Shown here: piece by piece, positions 45,459 through 55,099 of the stretch
How positions within the stretch are numbered: the stretch's first letter is position 1
Layout of the letters: each line of letters begins with the position of its first letter
Source of the DNA: Corynebacterium lizhenjunii
Lineage (GTDB): Bacteria > Actinomycetota > Actinomycetes > Mycobacteriales > Mycobacteriaceae
Direction of reading: 5' to 3'
Assembly (NCBI RefSeq): GCF_011038655.2
Contig: NZ_CP064954.1
Span: forward strand, 744,001 to 808,000
DNA length: 64,000 nucleotides
The notes under the pieces: generated by a model
What the model was told of the DNA's origin: nothing
Seen by the model: the letters and a program-made list of their open reading frames with translations, nothing else
Database searches by the model: none
Position numbers and translations under genes: made by a program

Positions 45459-45959
45459 CTAGTCCCGGTTGAAATCGCGCTGCAGGTGCACCAAGCCCAG
45501 CCGCTTGCCCGCCTTGGTATGGATGTTGGGCATGCGCCCGGTTTCCACAAAACCGAGCTTGAGGTGGAGGGCCAGGGAGCCGTAGTTTTCGTCGACAATG
45601 TAGGTAATCATCGTGCGCACGTAGTCATTGGCCTCCGCGTGCTCCAGGACTGCCGCCATCAATTGCGATCCCACGCCCTTGCCTTGAGCCTGCGGGTCCA
45701 CATACACCGAGTTTTCCACCGTGCCGTAATAAATGGCGGGGGTGACGAACTGGAAATACGCCGCCCACCCCAATACCTGGCCGTCTTCCTCGGCAACAAA
45801 AACCGGGTAGCCGGCCTGGTTTTGTTCCCGCAACCATGTCTCGCGGTCAGCGGCATTTTCTTGCCAGGTGACCAGGTTGAGGGCGGGCTGAGCAGAGGCC
45901 CAATTATAGATCTGGGTGATCGCGGGGGCATCGGCAAGCTGTGCGGGACGGATCAGCAT
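45459..45959 (-). CDS. GNAT acetyltransferase, phosphinothricin acetyltransferase-like
   Basis: 166 residues. I-R-P-A-Q-L-A-D-A-P-A-I-T-Q-I-Y-N at the N-terminus and V-Y-V-D-P-Q-A-Q-G-K-G-V-G-S-Q-L (acetyl-CoA loop) are PAT/Bar-like. It probably acetylates an amino-acid-type substrate. Follows a second GNAT gene by 9 bp on the same strand. The TAG stop is in CCGGGACTAGGAG, which is duplicated in tandem just downstream. A-Q-L-A-D-A-P is a perfect dispersed motif copy (45924-45940). Confidence 0.85.
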   Translation of the reverse strand: MLIRPAQLADAPAITQIYNWASAQPALNLVTWQENAADRETWLREQNQAGYPVFVAEEDGQVLGWAAYFQFVTPAIYYGTVENSVYVDPQAQGKGVGSQLMAAVLEHAEANDYVRTMITYIVDENYGSLALHLKLGFVETGRMPNIHTKAGKRLGLVHLQRDFNRD

Positions 45960-45968
45960 GGGGTCTCC

Positions 45969-46469
45969 TTAAGGGTGCGGGGTCAGACGCTGCAGAATGT
46001 GCAGGTCCAGGAAGCGGTCGAACTTGCGGGCCACTTGGCGCAGGGTGCCCACCTGGCTAAAGCCATGCTTGCGGTGCAAGGCCACAGAGGCGGAATTGGC
46101 GCCGGTGATTTGGGCTATCAGACTATGGGCTTTGGGATCGGCGCAGGCACGGGCCACCAACTCGGCCATCAGCGCTGTGCCCACACCGCGCCCGTGTGCT
46201 GCGGGGTCAATGTAGATGGTGTCCTCGCAGGCGCGGTACCACAGCTGCGGGTCGCGGTAGGGCTTGTATAGTGCCCACCCCAGCAGCTGCCCGTTTTCCT
46301 CGGCGACTAGGCAGGGGTAGCCGTCGGCTTCCAGCTGGCGGTGGAATTCCTCCCTTTCGGCCACAGTGGCCTCGTTGGCGCGGAAGAGGGCATCTGTTTG
46401 CGTGATTGCCCAGTTGAGGATAGCGGTCATAGCTGGGACATCGGCTAGGGTGGCTTCCCGGATATGCAT
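45969..46469 (-). CDS. GNAT acetyltransferase, PAT-like
   Basis: 166 residues from ATG 46469. I-R-E-A-T-L-A-D-V-P-A-M-T-A-I-L-N and I-Y-I-D-P-A-A-H-G-R-G-V-G-T-A-L show the same PAT-like family as its neighbour, about 35-40% similar, so the two are probably a tandem duplication. TAGCCT stands 8 nt before the ATG, a leaderless arrangement. Divergent from tatD with only 26 bp between start codons. Confidence 0.83.
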   Translation of the reverse strand: MHIREATLADVPAMTAILNWAITQTDALFRANEATVAEREEFHRQLEADGYPCLVAEENGQLLGWALYKPYRDPQLWYRACEDTIYIDPAAHGRGVGTALMAELVARACADPKAHSLIAQITGANSASVALHRKHGFSQVGTLRQVARKFDRFLDLHILQRLTPHP

Positions 46470-46477
46470 GAAATCCA

Positions 46478-46487
46478 AGGCTACACT
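46478..46487. promoter_or_regulatory. Overlapping divergent -10 boxes of the GNAT gene and tatD
   Basis: AGGCTACACT: TACACT on plus (46482-46487), 8 nt before tatD ATG, and TAGCCT on minus (46478-46483), 8 nt before the GNAT ATG. They share the two central bases. Confidence 0.5.
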
Positions 46488-46495
46488 GTGGAGCC

Positions 46496-47323
46496 ATGTC
46501 GAAGAAGAAGCCGCGTCCTACCCCCGTTGCCGTGCCTGGCCTTTCTGGTTTGAGTGATGCCCATACGCACCTGTATTCCCACCCGGATGAGGATGCCGCC
46601 TTGGTCGCCCGCGCAGCCGCCGCCGGTGTGGAACGCATGGTTACCGTCGGTGATGATGTAGCTGAGTCCCAAGCGGCGCTGGATGCAGCGCACGCTCACC
46701 CTGGGGTGTGGGCGGCCTGTGCGGTGCACCCGGTGCGGGCACACGAGCTTGACGCCGCAGCACGGGAGTCCATCGCGCGCATGGCTGCTGACCCGCGCTG
46801 CGTGGCCGTGGGGGAGACCGGCCTGGATACCTATTGGATAGAGCATGCGCCGGAGACAACCGCACCGCTAGAGGTTCAACTGGAGGCCCTGGACTGGCAT
46901 GCCCGTTTAGCCAAGCAGGTGGGCAAGGTGTTGATGATTCACAACCGTGAGGCGGACGCACAGCTGCTAGAGGCCCTGGCTGATGTGGATGTGCCGGTGA
47001 TGTTGCACTGTTTTTCTTCCCCACTGGCGGTTGCTAAGGAGGCCGTCGCGCGCGGCTGGGTGCTTTCTTTTGCGGGCAACGTGACCTTCAAGCGCAATGA
47101 GGAGTTGCGCCAAGCAGCCGCCCTGGTGCCGGTGGAGCAGCTGCTGATTGAAACCGATGCCCCCTATATGACTCCGGAGCCCTTCCGCGGGCAGCGCAAT
47201 GAGCCAGCCTTGATTGGGCATACGTGGCAGTGCATTGCCGATGCCCGCGGGGTGGAGGTCAGCGACTTGGCTGTGGCCGTGGGTGCGACTTTTACGCGGG
47301 TTTTTGGCCTGCCGCAGGCATAG
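46496..47323 (+). CDS. tatD: TatD-family metal-dependent hydrolase/DNase
   Basis: 275 residues. Metal ligands in L-S-D-A-H-T-H-L, V-G-E-T-G-L-D, H-N-R-E-A, M-L-H-C-F-S and E-T-D-A-P-Y-M-T-P follow the TatD/YcfH order. Acts as a 3'-5' DNase or related hydrolase. It opens the conserved tatD - rpfB - ksgA - ispE cluster. Its TAG stop is the first of ten in-frame TAGs in a 12-bp array. I-A-D-A-R is a near copy of the dispersed motif (47235-47246). Confidence 0.93.
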   Translation: MSKKKPRPTPVAVPGLSGLSDAHTHLYSHPDEDAALVARAAAAGVERMVTVGDDVAESQAALDAAHAHPGVWAACAVHPVRAHELDAAARESIARMAADPRCVAVGETGLDTYWIEHAPETTAPLEVQLEALDWHARLAKQVGKVLMIHNREADAQLLEALADVDVPVMLHCFSSPLAVAKEAVARGWVLSFAGNVTFKRNEELRQAAALVPVEQLLIETDAPYMTPEPFRGQRNEPALIGHTWQCIADARGVEVSDLAVAVGATFTRVFGLPQA

Positions 47324-47434
47324 CTACAGGCATAGCCACAGGGATAGGCACAGGCATAGCTACAGGCATAGCCACAGGGATAGGCACAGGCATAGCTACA
47401 GGCCTAGCCACAGTCCTAGTCACAGGTCTAGGGT
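47315..47434 (+). repeat. 12-bp tandem array, ten units, with ten in-frame stop codons
   Basis: Units of CAGGCATAGCTA type; units 1-3, 4-6 and part of 7-8 show a 36-bp higher order. All ten keep TAG at the same position, in the reading frame of tatD, while other bases vary. The 313-bp gap before rpfB otherwise contains the MtrA-type site below and no gene. Confidence 0.95.
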
Positions 47435-47543
47435 GAGGCTTTTCACAAGAGTGTTTGTGCAGTTCAGCCGATGTCCCTGGGGTGCGTGTGACGCAAGCGT
47501 TAGCCGTTTTGCGTGTGGTGCTGCCCTGATCGACGGCTAAACA

Positions 47544-47562
47544 TTGTTACCGTACTGTTACT
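47544..47562 (+). promoter_or_regulatory. MtrA-type direct repeat upstream of rpfB
   Basis: TTGTTACC-GTA-CTGTTACT: 8-3-8 direct repeat, 75-93 bp before the start. Same geometry as the betP site; MtrA control of rpf2 is known in C. glutamicum. Confidence 0.6.
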
Positions 47563-47606
47563 TAAGGTTCGGGTTCGCAGCGAGGCAGCTAGCGGGCCCA
47601 TGATGA

Positions 47607-48785
<1,179 letters not shown>

Positions 48786-48852
48786 CTCAACCGGGCTAGT
48801 CACACCGCGCTAACTACAACGCACAAGTTAAACCGCGTCGGCTTAGCTGCGT

Positions 48853-48858
48853 TAGTCT
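48853..48858 (+). promoter_or_regulatory. TAGTCT -10 box, leaderless start of ksgA
   Basis: TAGTCT, 7 nt, ATG 48866; the same hexamer and spacing as at 36058. Confidence 0.55.
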
Positions 48859-48865
48859 AATAGGC

Positions 48866-49726
48866 ATGTCTGAAGCCAAAGCCGCCCTGTTGGGTCCTGT
48901 GGAAATTCGCCAGCTTGCGCAGCAACTCGACGTTACTCCCACCAAGAAGCTGGGACAGAATTTTTTGCATGATCCCAACACCATCCGGCGCATTGTGGCC
49001 GCAGCAGATCTGGACCGCAGCGACCGGGTGGTAGAAGTCGGCCCGGGCCTGGGCTCGCTGACCCTGGGCCTGCTCGACGAGGTTGATTGGCTCACCGCCG
49101 TTGAAATCGACCCCCGGCTGGCCGCCCAGCTGCCGCATACCGTGGCAGCCCGGGCCCCGCACCGTGCCAGTGCTCTGCGTCTGATAGAAAAGGACGCCCT
49201 GACTGTTACGGCCAGCGATATTGATAGTCCCACCGCGTTGGTGGCTAACCTGCCCTATAACGTGGCCGTGCCGGTGCTGCTGAACTTCCTGGAACAATTT
49301 CCCACCATTCGCCGCGTCCTGGTCATGGTGCAGCTAGAGGTTGCCCAGCGTTTGGCCGCCCAGCCTGGATCTAAGGTCTATGGGGTGCCCAGCGCCAAGG
49401 CAGCGTTTTATGGGCAGGTGCGCCAGGCAGGGGGTATCGGCAAGAATGTTTTTTGGCCTGCGCCGAAGATTGAGTCGGGCCTGGTGCGCATTGACTGTTG
49501 GGAGCAGGCGCCCTGGCCGGTAGACGCACGCACGCGCGCGCGGGTGTTTCCGCTGGTTGATGCCGCCTTTGCCCAGCGCCGCAAGACGCTGCGCGCGGCC
49601 CTCGCTGGTCACTACGGCTCGGCGGCTGCAGCGGAGGAGGCGTTGCGTGCGGCGGGTATTGAGCCCACTGTGCGCGGGGAGAAGCTGGCCATTGGGGACT
49701 TTGTGCGTTTGGCGGGGGTGGTTTAG
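48866..49726 (+). CDS. rsmA: 16S rRNA (adenine-1518/1519-N6)-dimethyltransferase
   Basis: 286 residues (KsgA). [22 protein letters not shown] motif I, and N-L-P-Y-N-V-A catalytic motif IV are intact. Dimethylates two adjacent adenines late in 30S assembly. The stop abuts the ispE GTG with no gap. Confidence 0.96.
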   Translation: MSEAKAALLGPVEIRQLAQQLDVTPTKKLGQNFLHDPNTIRRIVAAADLDRSDRVVEVGPGLGSLTLGLLDEVDWLTAVEIDPRLAAQLPHTVAARAPHRASALRLIEKDALTVTASDIDSPTALVANLPYNVAVPVLLNFLEQFPTIRRVLVMVQLEVAQRLAAQPGSKVYGVPSAKAAFYGQVRQAGGIGKNVFWPAPKIESGLVRIDCWEQAPWPVDARTRARVFPLVDAAFAQRRKTLRAALAGHYGSAAAAEEALRAAGIEPTVRGEKLAIGDFVRLAGVV

Positions 49727-50671
49727 GTGCACGCTCACGCGCATGCCAAGGTCAATCTGCATTTGGGCGTGGGCCCGGCGCGCCCGGATGGCTTCCATGA
49801 GCTGGCCACGGTGTTCCAGTCGCTGGCCATTCATGATGTGGTCCAGCTAGAGCTTGCCGATGCCCCCTCGTCCTCCCCCCGCCACCAGCTGCAGGTGGCA
49901 GGGCCCTATGCTGCCGGGGTGCCCACCGATGCCAGCAATCTTGCCTGGCGGGCTGTCGATGCCGTGGCTGCGTACCTGCGCCGTGAGCATGGCGCCCTGG
50001 GACTGCCTGCGGTGTCGCTGCGGCTGCATAAGTCTATCCCGGCTGCCGGTGGCATGGCGGGCGGGTCTGCCGATGCCGCCGCGACGTTACGCTTGGCTGC
50101 CCAGGCCTACGCGGAGTACCTGGGGGTGGAGGTTCCTGGGGATAGTGTTTTGCAGGAGATGGCCGCAGACTTGGGCTCGGATGTGCCCTTTACGCTGCTA
50201 GGTGGTACAGCGCTGGGCACTGGGCGCGGGGAGGCGCTTTCCCCCATGCTGGCGCGCGGGCAGTATCACTGGGCCATTATTACTAGTGTGCAGGGGCTGT
50301 CGACCCCGGCGGTCTTTGCCAAGCTGGACCAATTGCGCGCAGCGGGGCGTGGCAGCCAGCCGCACCTGGACACCGCGGATATTAGCCGCGCGCTGATTTC
50401 CGGTAGCGCCGAACAGGTGGCGGCGGCGCTGCATAATGATCTGCAAGCCGCGGCGTTGTCGTTGCGTCCGGATCTGCGCAAAGTCCTCGATACCGGCGAG
50501 GCCGCCGGTGCGCTGCGCGGCATCGTATCTGGCTCCGGGCCCACGTGTGCATTCTTGTGCGAGGACGCTGAGACCGCTGCGGAGGTCGTGGCCCAGGTCA
50601 GCGCCGATAATCGGGGCACCCGCGGCATGGTCACGCACAGCCCCGCGCCGGGGGCGCGGGTGCTTGCCTAG
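49727..50671 (+). CDS. ispE: 4-diphosphocytidyl-2-C-methyl-D-erythritol kinase
   Basis: 314 residues, GTG start directly after the rsmA stop. GHMP kinase motifs: A-K-V-N-L-H-L-G, P-A-A-G-G-M-A-G-G-S-A-D-A-A-A-T and I-V-S-G-S-G-P-T-C-A-F. Fourth step of the MEP isoprenoid pathway. E-L-A-D-A-P-S is encoded by a perfect dispersed motif (49851-49867), identical over 21 bp with the glpR copy. The TAG stop lies in the first unit of a 23-bp tandem repeat. Confidence 0.95.
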   Translation: MHAHAHAKVNLHLGVGPARPDGFHELATVFQSLAIHDVVQLELADAPSSSPRHQLQVAGPYAAGVPTDASNLAWRAVDAVAAYLRREHGALGLPAVSLRLHKSIPAAGGMAGGSADAAATLRLAAQAYAEYLGVEVPGDSVLQEMAADLGSDVPFTLLGGTALGTGRGEALSPMLARGQYHWAIITSVQGLSTPAVFAKLDQLRAAGRGSQPHLDTADISRALISGSAEQVAAALHNDLQAAALSLRPDLRKVLDTGEAAGALRGIVSGSGPTCAFLCEDAETAAEVVAQVSADNRGTRGMVTHSPAPGARVLA

Positions 50672-50739
50672 ACGCGGCGCGGGCGCTTACTCAGGCGCGG
50701 CGCGGGTGCTCGCTTAGACGCGGCGCGGGCGTCCGCGCC
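50654..50739 (+). repeat. 23-bp tandem repeat, about 3.7 units, over the ispE stop codon
   Basis: Units start at 50654, 50677, 50700 and 50723 with GCGCGGGTGCT / GCGCGGGCGCT. The stop TAG is in unit 1 and recurs in unit 3. Same period as the mprB array but an unrelated unit. Confidence 0.9.
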
Positions 50740-50754
50740 GCGGTGCACTGCGGC

Positions 50755-52077
50755 CTAGAGCACAGCCATCTCGACGGGGGTGAAGTCCAGCTCATGGCGA
50801 GCAACGACTTCGCCCTTGTAGAGGTCGATGACCACCAGCTGGTCCTTGTTCGCGTCGGTTATAAACGCGTAGCCGTCCTCGGACTTGAGGATGGGCCCAG
50901 GAAGCTGCCACTCCTCCTTTTCCTTCCATTCGGAAATGGCGGCGATCTTGGCGCTGACCTTACCGGTATCTGGGTCGATGACGTTGAGGTTGCCATCGTA
51001 GGTCAGTACCAGGGCCTCGCCCAGCGGGCCACGTGCGAGGGAGCGGAACCAGTAAGAGGAGTCCAGCTCCACTTTCTTGGCGGTGTAGGTGGTGGTGTCG
51101 ATGAGGCTCACAGAGGTAGGCCGCTCAAACTCGGCGTCTTTTTGGGTTTTATTGTCCGCCAGGATGACTGCGGATTCGGTAGAGCCCGCGGAGTTTCCAG
51201 AACGCTGGTAGCCCCCGGCGCCGGCGTAGGCCTGGACGTCGATTTTGTGGAAGTCCTTGCCGTCAAAGACCACGGGTCCGTCTTCGCAGCCGAAGAAGAG
51301 CTTGCCATCGGCGGCGGTGGATTCGCCGTGCACGCCAGGGCACTGGGTGGTCTCTGCCAGCGTCTTGCCGTCCTTGTCCAGGTGGCGGATGGTGTGGCGC
51401 TCTTTTTCGGTGCCGATGGTGGTCACGATGGAGCCATCGGCAAGCGGGACCGCAACGCCGTGGTGGGCCGCACCGGTATCGAAGGTAGCCACGGGTTTGC
51501 CCTGGGCGATGTCGTCGGTCTTGTAGACCTCCACGGTGCCGGTGCCATCGGCAAACAGGGCGGTCAGGCCATCGTGGTGGACCACGTGTCCGGCGTGCGG
51601 CGCACTAAAGCTGGTCCTCGTCAGCTGCGGGTTGGCGGTGTAGTAGTGGTTGTGGTCGCCGTGGGGCTTGGTAATCAGCCCACTATCAAAGGCCAAGAAC
51701 TTATCACCCTGGGTGACCAGGGCGTGGCGCCCATCGCCTGCGGTGGATAGACGCAAGAAGCCCGGTACTTTATCGGTGGATAGCACCTGCCCCGTTTTGG
51801 CGTCCAGGGTGCTTAGGCCCCCGTCGTAGCTCACCACCACGCGGTTGGGCAGCTGGGCTACCTCAATTTCGCCTTCAGCGGCTTCCATGCCGTCGTGGCT
51901 GTGGCTGTGGCCGTCATGCTCGTGTTCATCCCCATGATCATGCCCATGATCATGGTCGTGCTCATGGGTTGCACTCGTCGGGGCTGCGGCGGTGTCTTCC
52001 TCAGCGGTGGAGCAGCCGGTCAGCAGGAGTGCCGCTGCGGCGGTGGTGGTCACGGGGGCTAGTAGAGCTTTGTGCAT
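50755..52077 (-). CDS. His-rich lipoprotein, AztD-like zinc metallochaperone
   Basis: 440 residues from ATG 52077; TACCCT stands 6 nt upstream. A lipoprotein signal ends in L-L-L-T-G-C. A histidine/aspartate cluster (about residues 38-63: H-E-H-D-H-D-H-G-H-D-H-G and D-G-H-S-H-S-H-D-G) is followed by a seven-bladed beta-propeller-like region of repeated G-x-V-x3-D segments. This layout fits AztD, which hands zinc to the AztABC importer; no aztABC genes are in the window. A much longer open frame upstream is only the antisense of the ABC-F gene. Confidence 0.78.
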   Translation of the reverse strand: MHKALLAPVTTTAAAALLLTGCSTAEEDTAAAPTSATHEHDHDHGHDHGDEHEHDGHSHSHDGMEAAEGEIEVAQLPNRVVVSYDGGLSTLDAKTGQVLSTDKVPGFLRLSTAGDGRHALVTQGDKFLAFDSGLITKPHGDHNHYYTANPQLTRTSFSAPHAGHVVHHDGLTALFADGTGTVEVYKTDDIAQGKPVATFDTGAAHHGVAVPLADGSIVTTIGTEKERHTIRHLDKDGKTLAETTQCPGVHGESTAADGKLFFGCEDGPVVFDGKDFHKIDVQAYAGAGGYQRSGNSAGSTESAVILADNKTQKDAEFERPTSVSLIDTTTYTAKKVELDSSYWFRSLARGPLGEALVLTYDGNLNVIDPDTGKVSAKIAAISEWKEKEEWQLPGPILKSEDGYAFITDANKDQLVVIDLYKGEVVARHELDFTPVEMAVL

Positions 52078-52165
52078 GCCCATAGGGTATTGGTATTGAA
52101 ATCCGTTCGCAATATGGCAGGCTGGTGGGGGTGCGGTCGCGGGTTCCACTAAGATTGGCGGGGTT

Positions 52166-54043
52166 ATGGCGAACCTCATTAACCTCGAAAACGTCTCCAA
52201 GTCCTTTGGGCTGCGCACTCTCCTTGACGGGGTGTCGTTGGGGGTGCAGACCGGCCAGCGTATTGGCATCGTTGGCGTCAACGGCGGCGGTAAAACCACG
52301 CTGCTAGAAGTCTTAACGGGCATTGAGCCACCGGATTCTGGCCGCGTCTCCCACGCGGGGGACCTGCGCATGGCCGTGGTTACCCAGCGCTTTGAGCTCG
52401 AAGAGTCCCTGACCATTGGCCAGTGCGTGGTCGAACCCTTAGGTGTAGACGTCTTCGAGTGGGCCTCGAATGCCAAGATCCGCGACGTGCTCTCCGGCTT
52501 GGGCATCGTGGACTTAGGCCTAGATACCCCGGTGGGGCAACTCTCCGGTGGGGAGCGCCGCCGGGTCAATCTGGCGGCGGCCCTGGTGCAGGACTTGGAC
52601 CTGGTGGTCCTTGACGAGCCCACCAACCACCTCGATGTGGAAGGCGTGGCCTGGCTGGCTCAGCACCTGCTCCAACGCAAGCTGGCGCTGGTAGTGGTCA
52701 CCCACGACCGCTGGTTCCTCGATACCGTAGCCAGCGTGACCTGGGAGGTGCACGATGGCCGGGTGGATTTCTATGAGGGCGGTTATAACGATTGGATCTT
52801 CGCCCGCACCGAGCGCGCCCGCCAGGCGGATGCCATGGAGCAGCGCCGCCAGAACTTAGCCCGCAAGGAGCTGGCCTGGTTGCGCCGCGGTGCACCGGCA
52901 CGCACCTCCAAGCCGCGTTATCGGATTGAGGCCGCCGAGGCACTCATTGCCGATGTCCCCGCCCCGCGCGACAAGGTAGAGCTCATGGCTTTTTCCAAAC
53001 AGCGCCAGGGCCGGGTGGTTATTGAGTTAGAGGATGCCCAGATCACCTCCCCAGACGGGCGCACCTTGGTCGATGGTCTAACCTGGCGCCTGGCGCCGGG
53101 GGAGCGGATTGGCTTGGTGGGCGTTAATGGTTCCGGCAAGACCACCTTGTTGCGTGCCCTGGCCGGTGAGCATCCGCTGGCAGCTGGTAAGCGTATCGAA
53201 GGCCGCACCGTGCGGCTGGGGTGGCTGCGCCAGGAATTAGATGACTTGGACCCCACGCGGACCTTGTTGGACTCCGTGGAGGACGTTGCCACCTATGTCC
53301 AGCTGGGTAAGAAAGAGCTCTCTGCTTCCCAGTTGGCAGAGCGGCTGGGCTTTAGCCCCAAACGCCAGCGCACTCCCGTGGGTGATTTGTCCGGTGGCGA
53401 GCGCCGCCGTTTGCAGCTGACCCGCGTGCTCATGGCTGAGCCCAATGTGTTGCTCCTGGACGAGCCCACCAATGACCTTGATATTGATACCCTCCAGGAA
53501 CTGGAATCCTTGCTGGATTCCTGGCCGGGAACGCTGGTGGTTATTTCCCACGACCGCTACCTCACGGAGCGCATTGCGGATAACACCTATGCCCTCTTCG
53601 GCGATGGCAAACTTACCCACTTGCCCGGTGGTATTGAGGAGTACCTCACCCGCCGCCGCGCCATGGAATCTGCCCCCACGGCGCTTACGGTGAGCAATTC
53701 TGCCGATGCCGCCCGTACCGCCGATGCCGCCAGTGCTGCCGATGCCGCCGACGGCAAGGCGCAGCCCAAGACACAGGCAAACGCCAAAGCCCAGGCCGCC
53801 AAATCCTCGGCGTTGAGCTCCCAAGAGCAACGCGAGATCACGAAGAAGATGAACGCCCTGGAGCGCAAAATGTCCAAGCTGGACCAGGCCACTGCCACGC
53901 TCAATGAACAGATGGCGCAGGCTGCCGAAAAGATGGATACTGCGGAGCTAGTCCGGCTCGATAGCGAGCTCAAACAGCTGACCTCCCAGCGCGAAGAGCT
54001 GGAGATGGAATGGCTGGAGTTGGGCGAAAAACTCGAGGCCTGA
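52166..54043 (+). CDS. ABC-F family ATPase (Uup-like)
   Basis: 625 residues. Two ATPase domains without membrane parts: G-V-N-G-G-G-K-T-T-L with L-S-G-G-E-R-R-R-V-N and L-D-E-P-T-N-H-L-D; then G-V-N-G-S-G-K-T-T-L with L-S-G-G-E-R-R-R-L-Q and L-D-E-P-T-N-D-L-D. The C-terminus has an Ala/Asp linker (three GCCGATGCCGCC copies, 53702-53749) and a coiled coil as in Uup. Such proteins act on the ribosome or on branched DNA. TAAGAT lies 10 nt before the ATG. Confidence 0.93.
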   Translation: MANLINLENVSKSFGLRTLLDGVSLGVQTGQRIGIVGVNGGGKTTLLEVLTGIEPPDSGRVSHAGDLRMAVVTQRFELEESLTIGQCVVEPLGVDVFEWASNAKIRDVLSGLGIVDLGLDTPVGQLSGGERRRVNLAAALVQDLDLVVLDEPTNHLDVEGVAWLAQHLLQRKLALVVVTHDRWFLDTVASVTWEVHDGRVDFYEGGYNDWIFARTERARQADAMEQRRQNLARKELAWLRRGAPARTSKPRYRIEAAEALIADVPAPRDKVELMAFSKQRQGRVVIELEDAQITSPDGRTLVDGLTWRLAPGERIGLVGVNGSGKTTLLRALAGEHPLAAGKRIEGRTVRLGWLRQELDDLDPTRTLLDSVEDVATYVQLGKKELSASQLAERLGFSPKRQRTPVGDLSGGERRRLQLTRVLMAEPNVLLLDEPTNDLDIDTLQELESLLDSWPGTLVVISHDRYLTERIADNTYALFGDGKLTHLPGGIEEYLTRRRAMESAPTALTVSNSADAARTADAASAADAADGKAQPKTQANAKAQAAKSSALSSQEQREITKKMNALERKMSKLDQATATLNEQMAQAAEKMDTAELVRLDSELKQLTSQREELEMEWLELGEKLEA

Positions 54044-54054
54044 CCAGGGGCTCT

Positions 54055-54088
54055 GCACCACCATGCTTGTTATGGCATGGTGGTGTGC
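54055..54088 (+). terminator. Hairpin after the ABC-F gene
   Basis: GCACCACCATGC and GCATGGTGGTG(T)GC with an 8-base loop, 12 bp after the stop. No T-run follows, so it may be a weak or factor-assisted terminator. Confidence 0.5.
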
Positions 54089-54174
54089 GGTGCCGAAAGG
54101 CCAGCAGGCTGAATGCCGCACCACAAGGCGAATGCCGCGTTACCCGACGCGCATCACAAAATAAAGGAGTTTTT

Positions 54175-54498
54175 ATGATTTTGATCAACGTGAAGTTCCA
54201 CGTAAAGTCAGAGTACAAGGATACCTTCTTGGACCAGGTGCAGTGGTACACCGACGCCTGCAATGCGGAGCCGGGCTGCATCTTCTTTAAGTGGTACGCC
54301 GACCCAGAAGATGATTCGCGCTTCCTGCTCATCGAGGCCTACGAAGACGGTGCGGACGTAGCCCACGTTGAATCCGATCACTTCAAGCGCGGCTGCGAAG
54401 AGATGCCGCAGTACCTGGTGGAAACCCCGGACATCATTAACACCAAGATTCCGGGCAAGACCACCTGGGACAAAATGGCTGAGTACAAGGTGGACTAA
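54175..54498 (+). CDS. ABM-domain (YgiN-like) monooxygenase-type protein
   Basis: 107 residues from ATG 54175, with AAAGGAG upstream. N-V-K-F-H-V-K-S-E-Y-K-D-T-F, A-E-P-G-C-I-F-F-K-W and F-L-L-I-E-A-Y-E-D match the antibiotic biosynthesis monooxygenase fold (YgiN/quinol monooxygenase-like dimers). The substrate is unknown. Last chromosomal-type gene before the restriction-modification island. Confidence 0.85.
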   Translation: MILINVKFHVKSEYKDTFLDQVQWYTDACNAEPGCIFFKWYADPEDDSRFLLIEAYEDGADVAHVESDHFKRGCEEMPQYLVETPDIINTKIPGKTTWDKMAEYKVD

Positions 54499-54575
54499 GT
54501 CACCCACACGGTGGCCGCTAACGGACACTCCCGATTATGCGGCCGCCATGTGCGGTTTTGGCGGCCACAATCCGG

Positions 54576-55013
54576 CTATGCGGCCGCCATATCCTGAAGT
54601 TGCTGGCGTTGCTGTGCATCTAGCTCGGCAACGTCCCACTTCTTGCTGCTATCGAGCGTTTCAACGATCTGGTCCATGGTCGCGCTGCCGTGCACTTCGT
54701 CCATATCCAACGACCAGAATCCTTGGGTGGCCTTGGTGACGACCAGGGTGGTCAGCGTGAGGGCTCCAGATTCGGAATCGCCGTGGCAAACAGGGACCAA
54801 GACGTGGCCTTCGCCAGCATCAATATACCGTTTAGCTGCATTTCGGATATGTGAAGCTAGAGTAGTGCCCAACGCAGGAATAATCACAGGTAATTCGTCG
54901 GTTCCCAGACTCTGGAGTAGCCGATCGTGGTTCCCCGACCGCTCAAGGTTCGCACAGAATAAATCGGCGACTGCCATGCGCGTGCGATACTCCAGCTTTT
55001 GCTGTTCGTTCAT
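54576..55013 (-). CDS. Unknown protein of the type III RM island
   Basis: 145 residues from ATG 55013. Soluble, no known motif recognised; the N-terminal half is helical (Q-Q-K-L-E-Y-R-T-R-M-A-V-A-D-L-F), the rest mixed. It follows the res gene by 86 bp on the same strand and shares the lower GC of mod and res. It could be an accessory or regulatory protein of the system. Its stop region (A-A-A-stop, GCGGCCGCATAG) is duplicated 41 bp downstream as GCGGCCGCATAA. Confidence 0.6.
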   Translation of the reverse strand: MNEQQKLEYRTRMAVADLFCANLERSGNHDRLLQSLGTDELPVIIPALGTTLASHIRNAAKRYIDAGEGHVLVPVCHGDSESGALTLTTLVVTKATQGFWSLDMDEVHGSATMDQIVETLDSSKKWDVAELDAQQRQQLQDMAAA

Positions 55014-55099
55014 GGTTTCCCTGCCTCCCATCGGTCGAGGTGCACAAGTAGGCTATTGGCGCCCAAGTGTACTACCTCGTTCGGATTTCAGCGTACGGG

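Noticed and set aside
52078..52626. N-terminal extension of the AztD-like lipoprotein
   Set aside because: The extension is the antisense of the ABC-F gene; the lipoprotein signal begins at 52077.
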